In this document: piece by piece, positions 12,937 through 25,653 of the stretch
Numbering within the stretch: position 1 is the first letter of the stretch
How the letters are laid out: each line of letters starts with the position of its first letter
DNA from: Sepiola atlantica
Taxonomy: Eukaryota > Mollusca > Cephalopoda > Sepiida > Sepiolidae
Length of the DNA: 64,000 bases
Direction of reading: 5' to 3'
Assembly (NCBI GenBank): GCA_963556195.1
Contig: CAUVYP010000262.1
Span: 992,001-1,056,000, forward strand
The notes under the pieces: generated by a model
Databases searched by the model: none
Seen by the model: only the letters and a program-made list of their open reading frames with translations
What the model was told of the DNA's origin: nothing
Made by a program: the position numbers and the translations under genes

Positions 12937-14796
12937 TTAGCGCGTTTTAAAGTTGATATCGCTTTTATTTATAACTTCCACATTTATTCGAATTGTGCAA
13001 CGAAACTTTGCAGACAGTCGCGGTGACGAATTTTCTACTGAAGTACCAAGTTGCAGAAGTGCAGCGGTTGTACTGCCGGAGATATGTCGATACAAACTTA
13101 ATACGCAAAACATCAACACAATTTAGCGCGTTTTAAAGTTGATATCGCTTTTGTTTATAACTTCCACATTTATTCGAATTGTGCAACGAAACTTTGCAGA
13201 CGACCGCGGAGACACAATTACTACTGAAGTACCAAGTTTCAGAAGTGAAGCTCTTGTACTGCCGGAGATATGTCGATACAAACTGAATACGCAAAACATC
13301 AACAAAATTTAGCGCGTTTTAAAGTTGATATCACTTTTGTTTATAACTTCCGCATTGATTCGAATTGTGCAACGAAACTTTGCAGACAGTCGCGGATAGG
13401 CATTTTCTACTGAAGTACCAAGTTTCAGAAGTGCAGCGGTTGTACTGCCGGAGATATGTCGATACAAACTTGATACGCAAAACATCAACAAAATTTAGCG
13501 CGTTTTAAAGTTGATATCGCTTTTGTTTATAACTTCCACATTTATTCGAATTATGCAACGAAACTTTGCAGACAACCGCGGAGACACATTTTCCACTGAA
13601 GTACCAAGTTTAAGAAGGGCAGCTCGTTTACCGCCGGAGATATGTCGATACAAACTTAATACACACAACATCAACAAAATTTAGCGCGTTTTAAAACTGA
13701 TATCGCTTTTGTTTATAACTTCCACATTTATTCGAATTGTGCAACGAAACTTTGCAGACAACCGGGGAGACCCATTTTCTACTGAAGTACCAAGTTTCAG
13801 AAGTGCAGCTCTTGTACTGCCGGAGATATGTCGATACAAACTGAATACGCAAAACATCAACAAAATTTAGCGCGTTTTAAAGTTGATATCGCTTTTGTTT
13901 ATAACTTCCACATTTATTCGAATTGTGCGAGGAAACTTTGCAGACAGTCGCGGAGACACACTTTCTACTGAAGTACCAAGTTTCAGACGTGCCGCTCTTG
14001 TACTGCCGGAGATATGTCGATACAAACTGAATACGCACAACATCAACAAAATTTAGCGCGTTTTAAAGTGTATATCGCTTGTGTTTATAACTTCCACATT
14101 TATTCGAATTGTGCAACGAAACTTTGCAGACAACAACGGAGACACACTTTCCACTGAAGTACTAAGTTTCAGAAGTGCAGCTCACGTACTGCCGGAGATA
14201 TGTCGATACAAACTGAATACGCAAAACATCAACAAAATTTAGCGCGTTTTAAAGTTGATATCGCTTTTGTTTATAACTTCCACATTTATTCGAATTGTGC
14301 AACGAAACCTTGCAGACAGTCGCGGATATGCCTTTTCTACTGAAGTACCAAGGTTCAGAAGTGCAGCTCAAGTACTGCCGGAGATATGTCGATACAAACT
14401 GAATACGCAAAACATCAACAAAATTTAGCGCGTTTTAAAGTTGATATCGCTTTTGTTTATAACTTCCACATTTATTCGAATTGTGCAACGAAACTTTGCA
14501 GACAGTCGCGGATATGCCTTTTCTACTGAAGTACCAAGGTTCAGAAGTGCAGCTTTTGTACTGCCGAAGATATGTCGATACAAACTGAATACGCAAAACA
14601 TCAACAAAATTTAGCGCGTTTTAAAGTTGATATCGCTTTTGTTTATAACTTCCACATTTATTCGAATTGTGCAACGAAACTTTGCAGACAGTCGCGGAGA
14701 CACATTTTCTACTGAAGTACCAAGTTTCAGAAGTGCAGCGGTTGTACTGCCGGAGATATGTCGATACAAACTTAATACGCAAAACATCAACACAAT
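12937..14796. repeat. Ten monomers, mixed origin
   Basis: All are 186 bp. The stretch 13123-13866 resembles 2890-4005 with two monomers missing: it shares GACGACCGCGG, CCGCATT with GGCATTTT, ctcgtttaccgcc and ccggggagac in that order. The monomers at 14239 and 14425 are near duplicates of each other (GGATATGCC, accaaggttc). The block leads into the 1573-bp HOR. Confidence 0.85.
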
Positions 14797-16369
14797 TTAG
14801 CGCGTTTTAAAGTTGATATCGCTTTTGTTTATAACTTCCACATTTATTCGAATTGTGCAACGAAACTTTGCAGACGACCGCGGAGACACAATTACTACTG
14901 AAGTACCAAGTTTCAGAAGTGCAGCTCTTTTACTGCCGGAGATATGTCGATACAAACTGAATACGCAAAACATCAACAAAATTTAGCGCGTTTTAAAGTT
15001 GATATCGCTTTTGTTTATAACTTCCACATTTATTCGAATTGTGCAACGAAACTTTGCAGACAGTCGCGGAGACACATTTTCTACTGAAGTACCAAGTTTC
15101 AGACGTGCAGCTCTTGTACTGCCGGAGATATGTCGATACAAACTGAATACGCAAAACATCAACAAAATTTAGCGCGTTGTAAAGTTGATATCGCTTTTGT
15201 TTATAACTTCCACATTAAGTCGAATTGTGCAAAGAAACTTTGCAGACAGTCGCGGATAGGCCTTTTCAACTGAAGTGTTAAGTTTCAGAAGTGCAGCTCT
15301 AGTACTGCCGGAGATATGTCGATACAAACTGCATACGCAAAACATCACCAAAATTTAGCGCGTTTTAAAGTTGATATCGCTTTTGTTTATAACTTCCACA
15401 TTTATTCGAATTTTGCAAAGAAACTTTGCAGACAGTCGCGGATAGGCCTTTTCTACTGAAGTACCAAGTTTCAGAAGTGAAGCTCTTGTACTGCCGGAGA
15501 TATGTCGATACAAACTTAATACGCAAAACATCAACACAATTTAGCGCGTTTTAAAGTTGATATCGCTTTTGTTTATCACTTCCACATTTATTCGAATTGT
15601 GCAACGAAACTTTGCAGACAACCGCGGAGACACATTTGCTACTTAAGTACCAAGTTTCAGAAGTGCAGCTCTTGTACTGCCGGAGATATGTCGATACAAA
15701 CTGAATACGCAAAACATCAACAAAATTTAGAACGTTTTAAAGTTGATATCGCTTTTGTTTATAACTTCAACATTTATTCGAATTGTGCGAGGAAACTTTG
15801 CAGACAGTCGCGGAGACACACTTTCTACTGAAGTACCAAGTTTCAGACGTGCAGCTCTTGTACTGCCGGAGATATGTGTATACAAACTGAATACGCAAAA
15901 CATCCACAAAATTTAGCGCGTTTTAAAGTGTATATCGCTTGTGTTTAACACTTCCACATTTATTCGAATTGTGCAACGAAACTTTGCAGACAACCGCGGA
16001 GACACACTTTCCACTGAAGTACCAAGTTTCACAAGTGCAGCTCTTGCACTGCCGGAGATATGTCGATACAAACTGAATACGCGGATAGGCCTTTTCTACT
16101 GAAGTACCAAGTTTCAGAAGTGCAGCTCTTGCACTGCCGGAGATATGTCGATATAAACTGAATACGCAAAACATCAACAAAATTTAGCGCGTTTTAAAGT
16201 TGATATCGCTTTTGTTTATAACTTCCACATTAATTCGAATTGTGCAACGAAACTTTGCAGAGAGTCGCGGATAGGCCTTTTCTACTGAAGTACCAAGTTC
16301 CAGAAGTGCAGCCGTTGTACTGCCGGAGATATGTCGATACAAACTTAATACGCAAAACATCAACACAAT
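14797..16369. repeat. 1573-bp HOR unit, copy 1
   Basis: The unit holds eight full monomers plus an 85-bp truncated one. It is followed directly by a second copy at 16370. Order of markers: GACGACCGCGG (14797), cagacgtgc (14983), GTTGTAAAG with GTGTTAAG (15169), TTTTGCAAAG (15355), TTGCTACTTAAG (15541), TAGAACG with GTGCGAGG (15727), truncated pair (15913), AATTCG with gttccagaag (16184). Confidence 0.93.
15913..16183. repeat. Truncated monomer pair, 101-bp deletion, copy 1
   Basis: Two monomers occupy 271 bp instead of 372. The first runs normally to aatacgc, then the sequence jumps to gcggataggcc of the next monomer, losing 101 bp across the monomer boundary. CGC is present at both edges of the lost segment, a 3-bp microhomology. 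The junction ATACGCGGATAGG lies near 16077-16089. Confidence 0.95.
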
Positions 16370-17942
16370 TTAGCGCGTTTTAAAGTTGATATTGCTTTTG
16401 TTTATAACTTCCACATTTATTCGAATTGTGCAACGAAACTTTGCAGACGACCGCGGAGACACAATTACTACTGAAGTACCAAGTTTCAGAAGTGCAGCTC
16501 TTTTACTGCCGGAGATATGTCGATACAAACTGAATACGCAAAACATCAACAAAATTTAGCGCGTTTTAAAGTTGATATCGCTTTTGTTTATAACTTCCAC
16601 ATTTATTCGAATTGTGCAACGAAACTTTGCAGACAGTCGGGGAGACACATTTTCTACTGAAGTACCAAGTTTCAGACGTGCAGCTCTTGTACTGCCGGAG
16701 ATATGTCGATACAAACTGAATACGCAAAACATCAACAAAATTTAGCGCGTTGTAAAGTTGATATCGCTTTTGTTTATAACTTCCACATTAAGTCGAATTG
16801 TGCAAAGAAACTTTGCAGACAGTCGCGGATAGGCCTTTTCAACTGAAGTGTTAAGTTTCAGAAGTGCAGCTCTAGTACTGCCGGAGATATGTCGATACAA
16901 ACTGCATACGCAAAACATCACCAAAATTTAGCGCGTTTTAAAGTTGATATCGCTTTTGTTTATAACTTCCACATTTATTCGAATTTTGCAAAGAAACTTT
17001 GCAGACAGTCGCGGATAGGCCTTTTCTACTTAAGTACCAAGTTTCAGAAGTGAAGCTCTTGTACTGCCGGAGATATGTCGATACAAACTTAATACGCAAA
17101 ACATCAACACAATTTAGCGCGTTTTAAAGTTGATATCGCTTTTGTTTATCACTTCCACATTTATTCGAATTGTGCAACGAAACTTTGCAGACAACCGCGG
17201 AGACACATTTGCTACTTAAGTACCAAGTTTCAGAAGTGCAGCTCTTGTACTGCCGGAGATATGTCGATACAAACTGAATACGCAAAACATCAACAAAATT
17301 TAGAACGTTTTAAAGTTGATATCGCTTTTGTTTATAACTTCAACATTTATTCGAATTGTGCGAGGAAACTTTGCAGACAGTCGCGGAGACACACTTTCTA
17401 CTGAAGTACCAAGTTTCAGACGTGCAGCTCTTGTACTGCCGGAGATATGTGTATACAAACTGAATACGCAAAACATCAACAAAATTTAGCGCGTTTTAAA
17501 GTGTATATCGCTTGTGTTTATAACTTCCACATTTATTCGAATTGTGCAACGAAACTTTGCAGACAACCGCGGAGACACACTTTCCACTGAAGTACCAAGT
17601 TTCACAAGTGCAGCTCTTGCACTGCCGGAGATATGTCGATACAAACTGAATACGCGGATAGGCCTTTTCTACTGAAGTACCAAGTTTCAGAAGTGCAGCT
17701 CTTGCACTGCCGGAGATATGTCGATATAAACTGAATACGCAAAACATCAACAAAATTTAGCGCGTTTTAAAGTTGATATCGCTTTTGTTTATAACTTCCA
17801 CATTAATTCGAATTGTGCAACGAAACTTTGCAGAGAGTCGCGGATAGGCCTTTTCTACTGAAGTACCAAGTTCCAGAGGTGCAGCCGTTGTACTGCCGGA
17901 GATATGTCGATACCAACTTAATACGCAAAACATCAACAAAAT
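16370..17942. repeat. 1573-bp HOR unit, copy 2
   Basis: This is a direct tandem duplicate of 14797-16369, with few differences, including the same 101-bp deletion. Part of it (16742-17942) is repeated again at 21663-22863, at an offset of 4921 bp. Confidence 0.93.
17486..17756. repeat. Truncated monomer pair, copy 2
   Basis: The junction is the same as at 15913-16183, near 17650-17662. It was carried along by the 1573-bp tandem duplication. Confidence 0.95.
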
Positions 17943-20900
17943 TTAGCGCGTTTTAAAGTTGATATCGCTTTTGTTTATAACTTCCACATTTATTCGAATT
18001 TTCCAAGGAAACTCTGCAGACAGTCGCGGTTGGCCTTTTCTATTGAAGTACCAAGTATCAGAAGTGCAGCTCTTGTACTGCCGGAGATATGTCGATACAA
18101 AGTTAATACGCAAAACATCAACAAAATTTAGCGAGTTTTAAAGTTGATATCGCTTTTGTTTATAACTTCCACATTTATTCGAATTGTGCAACGAAACATT
18201 GCAGACAGTCGCGGATAGGCCTCTTCTACTGAAGTACCAAGTTTCAGAAGTGCAGCTCTAGTACTGCCGGAGATATGTCGATACAAACTGAATACGCAAA
18301 ACATCAACAAAATTTAGCGCGTTTTAAAGTTGATATCGCTTTTGTTTATAACTTCCACATTTATTCGAATTGTGCAACGAAACTTTGCAGACAGTCGCGG
18401 ATAGGCCTTTTCTACTGAAGTACCAAGTTTCAGAAGTGCAGCGGTTGTACTGCCGGAGATATTTCGATACAAACTTAATACGCAAATCATCAACACAATT
18501 TAGCGCGTTTTAAAGTTGATATCGCTTTTGTTTATAACTTCCACATTTATTCGAATTGTGCAACGAAACTTTGCAGACAACCGCGGAGACACATTTACTA
18601 CTGAAGTACCAAGTTTCAGAAGTGCAGCTCTTGTACTGCCGGAGATATGTCGATACAAACTGAATACGCAAAACATCAACACAAGTTAGCGCGTTTTAAA
18701 GTTGATATCGCTTTTGTTTATAACTTCCACATTTATTCGAATTGTGCAACGAAACTTTTGTAGACAACCGCGGAGACACATTTACTACTGAAGTACCAAG
18801 TTACAGAAGTGCAGCGGTGTTACTGCCGGAGATTTGTCGATACAAACTTAATACGCAAAACATCAACACAATTTAGCGCGTTTTAAAGTTGATATCGCTT
18901 TTGTTTATAACTTCCACATTTATTCGAATTGTGCAACGAAACTTTTGTAGACAACCGCGGAGACACATTTACTACTGAAGTACCAAGTTTCAGAAGTGCA
19001 GCTCTTGTACTGCCGGAGATATGTCGATACAAACTGAATACGCAAAACATCAACAAAATTTAGTACGTTTTAAAGTTGATATCGCTTTTGTTTATAACTT
19101 CCACATTTATTCGAATTGTGCAACGAAACTTTGCAGACAGTCGCGGATAGGCCTTTTCTACTGTAGTAACAAGTTTCAGAAGTGCAGCTCTAGTACTGCC
19201 GGAGATATGTCGATACAAACTGAATACGCAAAACATCAACAAAATTTAGCGCGTTTTAAAGTTGATATCGCTTTTGTTTATAACTTCCACATTTATTCGA
19301 ATTGTGCAACGAAACTTTGCAGACAGTCGCGGATAGGCCTTTTCTACTGAAGTACCAAGTTTCAGAAGTGCAGCTCTAGTACTGCGGGAGATATGTCGAT
19401 TCAAACTTAATACGCAAAACATCTACACAATTTAGCGCGTTTTAAAGTTGATATCGCTTTTGTTTATTACTTCCACATTTATTCGAATTGTGCAACCCCA
19501 CTTGGCGGACAACCGCCGAGACACATTGGCTACTGAAGTACCAAGTTTCAGAAGTGCAGCTCTTGTACTGCCGGAGATATGTCGATACAAACTGAATACG
19601 CAAAACATCAACAAAATTTAGCGCGTTTTAAAGTTGATATCGCTTTTGTTTATAACTTCCACATTTATTCGAATTGTGCAACGAAACTTTGCAGACAGTC
19701 GCGGATAGGCCTTTTCTACTGAAGTACCAAGTTTCAGAAGTGCAGCTCTTGCACTGCCGGAGATATGTCGATACAAACTCAATACGCAAAACTTCAACAA
19801 AATTTAGCGCGTTTTAAAGTTGATATCGCTTTTGTTTATAACTTCCACATTTATTCGAATTGTGCAAGGAAACTTTGCAGAAAGTCGCGGATAGGCCTTT
19901 TCTACTGAAGTACCAAGTTTCAGAAGTGCAGCTCTTGTACCGCCGGAGATATGTCGATACAAACTGAATACGCAAAACATCAACAATAGGTAGCGCGTTT
20001 TAAAGTTGATACCGCTTTTGTTTATAACTTCCACATTTATTCGAATTGTGCAACGAAACTTTGCAGACAACAGCGGAGACACATTTGCTACTGAAGTACC
20101 AAGGTTCAGAAGTGCAGCTCTTGTACTGCCGGAGATATGTCGATACAAACTGAATACGCAAAACATCAACAAAATTGAGTACGTTTTAAAGTTGATATCG
20201 CTTTTGTTTATAACTTCCACATTAATTCGAATTGTGCAACGAAACTTTGCAGACAGTCGCGGATAGGCCTTTACTACTGAAGTACCAAGTTTCAGAAGTG
20301 CAGCTCTTGCACTGCGTGAGATATGTCGATACAAACTGAATACGCAAAACATCAACAAAATTTAGCGCGTTTTAAAGTTGATATCGCTTTTGTTTATAAC
20401 TTCCACATTTATTCGAATTTTCCAAGAAAACTCTGCAGACAGTCGCGGTTGGCCTTTTCTACTGAAGTACCAAGTTTCAGAAGTGCAGCTCTTGTACTGC
20501 CGGAGATATGTCGATACAAATTTAATACGCAAAACATCAACAAAATTTAGCGAGGTTTGAAGTTGATATCGCTTTTGTTTATAACTTCCACATTTATTCG
20601 AATTGTGCAACGAAACATTGCAGACAGTCGCGGATAGGCCTCTTCTACTGAAGTACCAAGTTTCAGAAGTGCAGCTCTAGTACTGCCGGAGATATGTCGA
20701 TACAAACTGAATACGCAAAACATCAACAAAATTTAGCGCGTTTTAAAGTTGATATCGCTTTTGTTTATAACTTCCACATTTATTCGAATTGTGCGAGGAA
20801 ACTTTGCAGACAGTCGCGCTGACACATATTCTACTGAAGTACCAAGTTTAAGAAGTGCAGCTTTTGTACTGCCGGAGATATGTCGATACAAACTTAATAC

Positions 20901-21662
20901 GCAAAACATCAACAAAATTTAGCGCGTTTTAAAGTTGTTATCGCTTTTGTTTATAACTTCCACATTTATTCGAACTGTGCAACGAAACTTTGCAGACAGT
21001 CGCGGAGACACATTTTCTACTGAAGTACCAAGTTTCAGAAGTGCAGCCGTTGTACTGCCGGGGATATGTCGATACAAACTGAATACGCAAAACATCAACA
21101 AAATTTAGCGCGTTTTAAAGTTGATATCGCTTTTGTTTATAACTTCCACATTTATTCGAATTGTGCAACGAAACTTTGCAGACAGTCGCGGATAGGCCTT
21201 TTCTACTGAAGTACCAAGTTTCAGAAGTGCAGCTCTAGTACTGCCGGAGATATGTCGATACAAACTTAATACGCAAAACATCAAGCCAATTTAGCTCGTT
21301 TTAAAGTTGATATCGCTTTTGTTTATAACTTCCACATTTATTCGAATTGTGCAACGAAACTCTGACCCCACCCGCGGAGACACAATTTCTACTGAAGTAC
21401 CAAGTTTCAGAAGTGCAGCTCTTGTACTTCCGGAGATATGTCGATACAAACTTAATACGCAAAACATCAACAAAATTTAGCGCGTTTTAAAGTTGATATC
21501 GCTTTTGTTTATAACTTCCACATTTATTCGAATTGTGCGAGGAAACTTTGCAGACAGTCGCGGAGACACACTTTCTACTGAAGTACCAAGTTTCAGACGT
21601 GCAGCTCTTGTACTGCCGGAGATATGTCGATACAAACTGAATACGCAAAACATCAACAAAAT
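17943..21662. repeat. HOR block B1 (20 monomers)
   Basis: Markers in order: a 185-bp monomer with TTTTCCAAGG, CTCTGCAG and GCGGTTGG (17943); a TAGCGAG monomer (18128); two adjacent 187-bp monomers with CTTTTGTAGAC (18686, 18873); GTACGTTTTAAAG (19060); a monomer with the C-rich patch CAACCCCACTTGG (19432); AATAGGTAGCG (19990); TGAGTACG (20176); a second CTCTGCAG 185-bp monomer (20362); CGCTGACACATATT (20733); CTGACCCCACCC (21291). B2 and B3 repeat this order. Confidence 0.93.
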
Positions 21663-22863
21663 TTAGCGCGTTGTAAAGTTGATATCGCTTTTGTTTATAA
21701 CTTCCACATTAAGTCGAATTGTGCAAAGAAACTTTGCAGACAGTCGCGGATAGGCCTTTTCAACTGAAGTGTTTAGTTTCAGAAGTGCAGCTCTAGTACT
21801 GCCGGAGATATGTCGATACAAACTGCATACGCAAAACATCACCAAAATTTAGCGCGTTTTAAAGTTGATATCGCTTTTGTTTATAACTTCCACATTTATT
21901 CGAATTTTGCAAAGAAACTTTGCAGACAGTCGCGGATAGGCCTTTTCTACTGAAGTACCAAGTTTCAGAAGTGAAGCTCTTGTACTGCCGGAGATATGTC
22001 GATACAAACTTAATACGCAAAACATCAACACAATTTAGCGCGTTTTAAAGTTGATATCGCTTTTGTTTATCACTTCCACATTTATTCGAATTGTGCAACG
22101 AAACTTTGCAGACAACCGCGGAGACACATTTGCTACTTAAGTACCAAGTTTCAGAAGTGCAGCTCTTGTACTGCCGGAGATATGTCGATACAAACTGAAT
22201 ACGCAAAACATCAACAAAATTTAGAACGTTTTAAAGTTGATATCGCTTTTGTTTATAACTTCAACATTTATTCGAATTGTGCGAGGAAACTTTGCAGACA
22301 CTCGCGGAGACACACTTTCTACTGAAGTACCAAGTTTCAGACGTGCAGCTCTTGTACTGCCGGAGATATGTGTATACAAACTGAATACGCAAAACATCAA
22401 CAAAATTTAGCGCGTTTTAAAGTGTATATCGCTTGTGTTTATAACTTCCACATTTATTCGAATTGTGCAACGAAACTTTGCAGACAACCGCGGAGACACA
22501 CTTTCCACTGAAGTACCAAGTTTCACAAGTGCAGCTCTTGCACTGCCGGAGATATGTCGATACAAACTGAATACGCGGATAGGCCTTTTCTACTGAAGTA
22601 CTAAGTTTCAGAAGTGCAGCTCTTGCACTGCCGGAGATATGTCGATATAAACTGAATACGCAAAACATCAACAAAATTTAGCGCGTTTTAAAGTTGATAT
22701 CGCTTTTGTTTATAACTTCCACATTAATTCGAATTGTGCAACGAAACTTTGCAGAGAGTCGCGGATAGGCCTTTTCTACTGAAGTACCAAGTTCCAGAGG
22801 TGCAGCCGTTGTACTGCCGGAGATATGTCGATACTAACTTAATACGCAAAAGATCAACAAAAT
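21663..22863. repeat. Third copy of part of the 1573-bp unit
   Basis: This 1201-bp stretch equals 16742-17942 in order and in markers, including the truncated pair. With B2 it shows that a segment of roughly 4.7-4.9 kb was duplicated as a unit (offset 4921, dropping to 4735 after one monomer is lost). Confidence 0.92.
22407..22677. repeat. Truncated monomer pair, copy 3
   Basis: The junction is the same, near 22571-22583, and lies in the third copy of the surrounding monomers. One private difference (gtactaag for gtaccaag) follows the junction. Confidence 0.95.
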
Positions 22864-25653
22864 TTAGCGCGTTTTAAAGTTGATATCGCTTTTGTTTATA
22901 ACTTCCACATTTATTCGAATTTTCCAAGGAAACTCTGCAGACAGTCGCGGTTGGCCTTTTCTATTGAAGTACCAAGTATCAGAAGTGCAGCTCTTGTACT
23001 GCCGGAGATATGTCGATACAAAGTTAATACGCAAAACATCAACAAAATTTAGCGCGTTTTAAAGTTGATATCGCTTTTGTTTATAACTTCCACATTTATT
23101 CGAATTGTGCAACGAAACTTTGCAGACAGTCGCGGATAGGCCTTTTCTACTGAAGTACCAAGTTTCAGAAGTGCAGCGGTTGTACTGCCGGAGATATTTC
23201 GATACAAACTTAATACGCAAATCATCAACACAATTTAGCGCGTTTTAAAGTTGATATCGCTTTTGTTTATAACTTCCACATTTATTCGAATTGTGCAACG
23301 AAACTTTGCAGACAACCGCGGAGACACATTTACTACTGAAGTACCAAGTTTCAGAAGTGCAGCTCTTGTACTGCCGGAGATATGTCGATACAAACTGAAT
23401 ACGCAAAACATCAACACAAGTTAGCGCGTTTTAAAGTTGATATCGCTTTTGTTTATAACTTCCACATTTATTCGAATTGTGCAACGAAACTTTTGTAGAC
23501 AACCGCGGAGACACATTTACTACTGAAGTACCAAGTTACAGAAGTGCAGCGGTGTTACTGCCGGAGATTTGTCGATACAAACTTAATACGCAAAACATCA
23601 ACACAATTTAGCGCGTTTTAAAGTTGATATCGCTTTTGTTTATAACTTCCACATTTATTCGAATTGTGCAACGAAACTTTTGTAGACAACCGCGGAGACA
23701 CATTTACTACTGAAGTACCAAGTTTCAGAAGTGCAGCTCTTGTACTGCCGGAGATATGTCGATACAAACTGAATACGCAAAACATCAACAAAATTTAGTA
23801 CGTTTTAAAGTTGATATCGCTTTTGTTTATAACTTCCACATTTATTCGAATTGTGCAACGAAACTTTGCAGACAGTCGCGGATAGGCCTTTTCTACTGTA
23901 GTAACAAGTTTCAGAAGTGCAGCTCTAGTACTGCCGGAGATATGTCGATACAAACTGAATACGCAAAACATCAACAAAATTTAGCGCGTTTTAAAGTTGA
24001 TATCGCTTTTGTTTATAACTTCCACATTTATTCGAATTGTGCAACGAAACTTTGCAGACAGTCGCGGATAGGCCTTTTCTACTGAAGTACCAAGTTTCAG
24101 AAGTGCAGCTCTAGTACTGCGGGAGATATGTCGATACAAACTTAATACGCAAAACATCTACACAATTTAGCGCGTTTTAAAGTTGATATCGCTTTTGTTT
24201 ATTACTTCCACATTTATTCGAATTGTGCAACCCCACTTGGCGGACAACCGCCGAGACACATTGGCTACTGAAGTACCAAGTTTCAGAAGTGCAGCTCTTG
24301 TACTGCCGGAGATATGTCAATACAAACTGAATACGCAAAACATCAACAAAATTTAGCGCGTTTTAAAGTTGATATCGCTTTTGTTTATAACTTCCACATT
24401 TATTCGAATTGTGCAACGAAACTTTGCAGACAGTCGCGGATAGGCCTTTTCTACTGAAGTACCAAGTTTCAGAAGTGCAGCTCTTGCACTGCCGGAGATA
24501 TGTCGATACAAACTCAATACGCAAAACTTCAACAAAATTTAGCGCGTTTTAAAGTTGATATCGCTTTTGTTTATAACTTCCACATTTATTCGAATTGTGC
24601 AAGGAAACTTTGCAGAAAGTCGCGGATAGGCCTTTTCTACTGAAGTACCAAGTTTCAGAAGTGCAGCTCTTGTACCGCCGGAGATATGTCGATACAAACT
24701 GAATACGCAAAACATCAACAATAGGTAGCGCGTTTTAAAGTTGATATCGCTTTTGTTTATAACTTCCACATTTATTCGAATTGTGCAACGAAACTTTGCA
24801 GACAACAGCGGAGACACATTTGCTACTGAAGTACCAAGGTTCAGAAGTGCAGCTCTTGTACTGCCGGAGATATGTCGATACAAACTGAATACGCAAAACA
24901 TCAACAAAATTGAGTACGTTTTAAAGTTGATATCGCTTTTGTTTATAACTTCCACATTAATTCGAATTGTGCAACGAAACTTTGCAGACAGTCGCGGATA
25001 GGCCTTTACTACTGAAGTACCAAGTTTCAGAAGTGCAGCTCTTGCACTGCGTGAGATATGTCGATACAAACTGAATACGCAAAACATCAACAAAATTTAG
25101 CGCGTTTTAAAGTTGATATCGCTTTTGTTTATAACTTCCACATTTATTCGAATTTTCCAAGAAAACTCTGCAGACAGTCGCGGTTGGCCTTTTCTACTGA
25201 AGTACCAAGTTTCAGAAGTGCAGCTCTTGTACTGCCGGAGATATGTCGATACAAATTTAATACGCAAAACATCAACAAAATTTAGCGAGGTTTGAAGTTG
25301 ATATCGCTTTTGTTTATAACTTCCACATTTATTCGTATTGTGCAACGAAACATTGCAGACAGTCGCGGATAGGCCTCTTCTACTGAAGTACCAAGTTTCA
25401 GAAGTGCAGCTCTAGTACTGCCGGAGATATGTCGATACAAACTGAATACGCAAAACATCAACAAAATTTAGCGCGTTTTAAAGTTGATATCGCTTTTGTT
25501 TATAACTTCCACATTTATTCGAATTGTGCGAGGAAACTTTGCAGACAGTGGCGCTGACACATATTCTACTGAAGTACCAAGTATCAGAAGTGCAGCTCTT
25601 GTACTGCCGGAGATATGTCGATACAAACTTAATACGCAAAACATCAACAAAAT
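22864..25653. repeat. HOR block B2 (15 monomers)
   Basis: This repeats B1 but lacks the monomer equivalent to 18128, so the offset falls from 4921 to 4735 bp. The two 187-bp CTTTTGTAGAC monomers are at 23421 and 23608, the C-rich patch is in 24167, and the second CTCTGCAG monomer is at 25097. It ends in a hybrid monomer at 25468 and does not contain the equivalents of 20919-21662. Confidence 0.93.
25468..25653. repeat. Chimeric monomer at the B2/B3 junction
   Basis: The left part carries GTGCGAGG and GTGGCGCTGACACATATT, as in 28445 (and, with one difference, 20733). The right part carries AAGTATCAGAAGTGCAGCTC, as in 17943 and 22864. The next monomer starts TTAGCGAG, as 18128 does. This is what an exchange between two positions of the HOR would leave; the switch lies at about 25570-25583. 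Confidence 0.9.
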
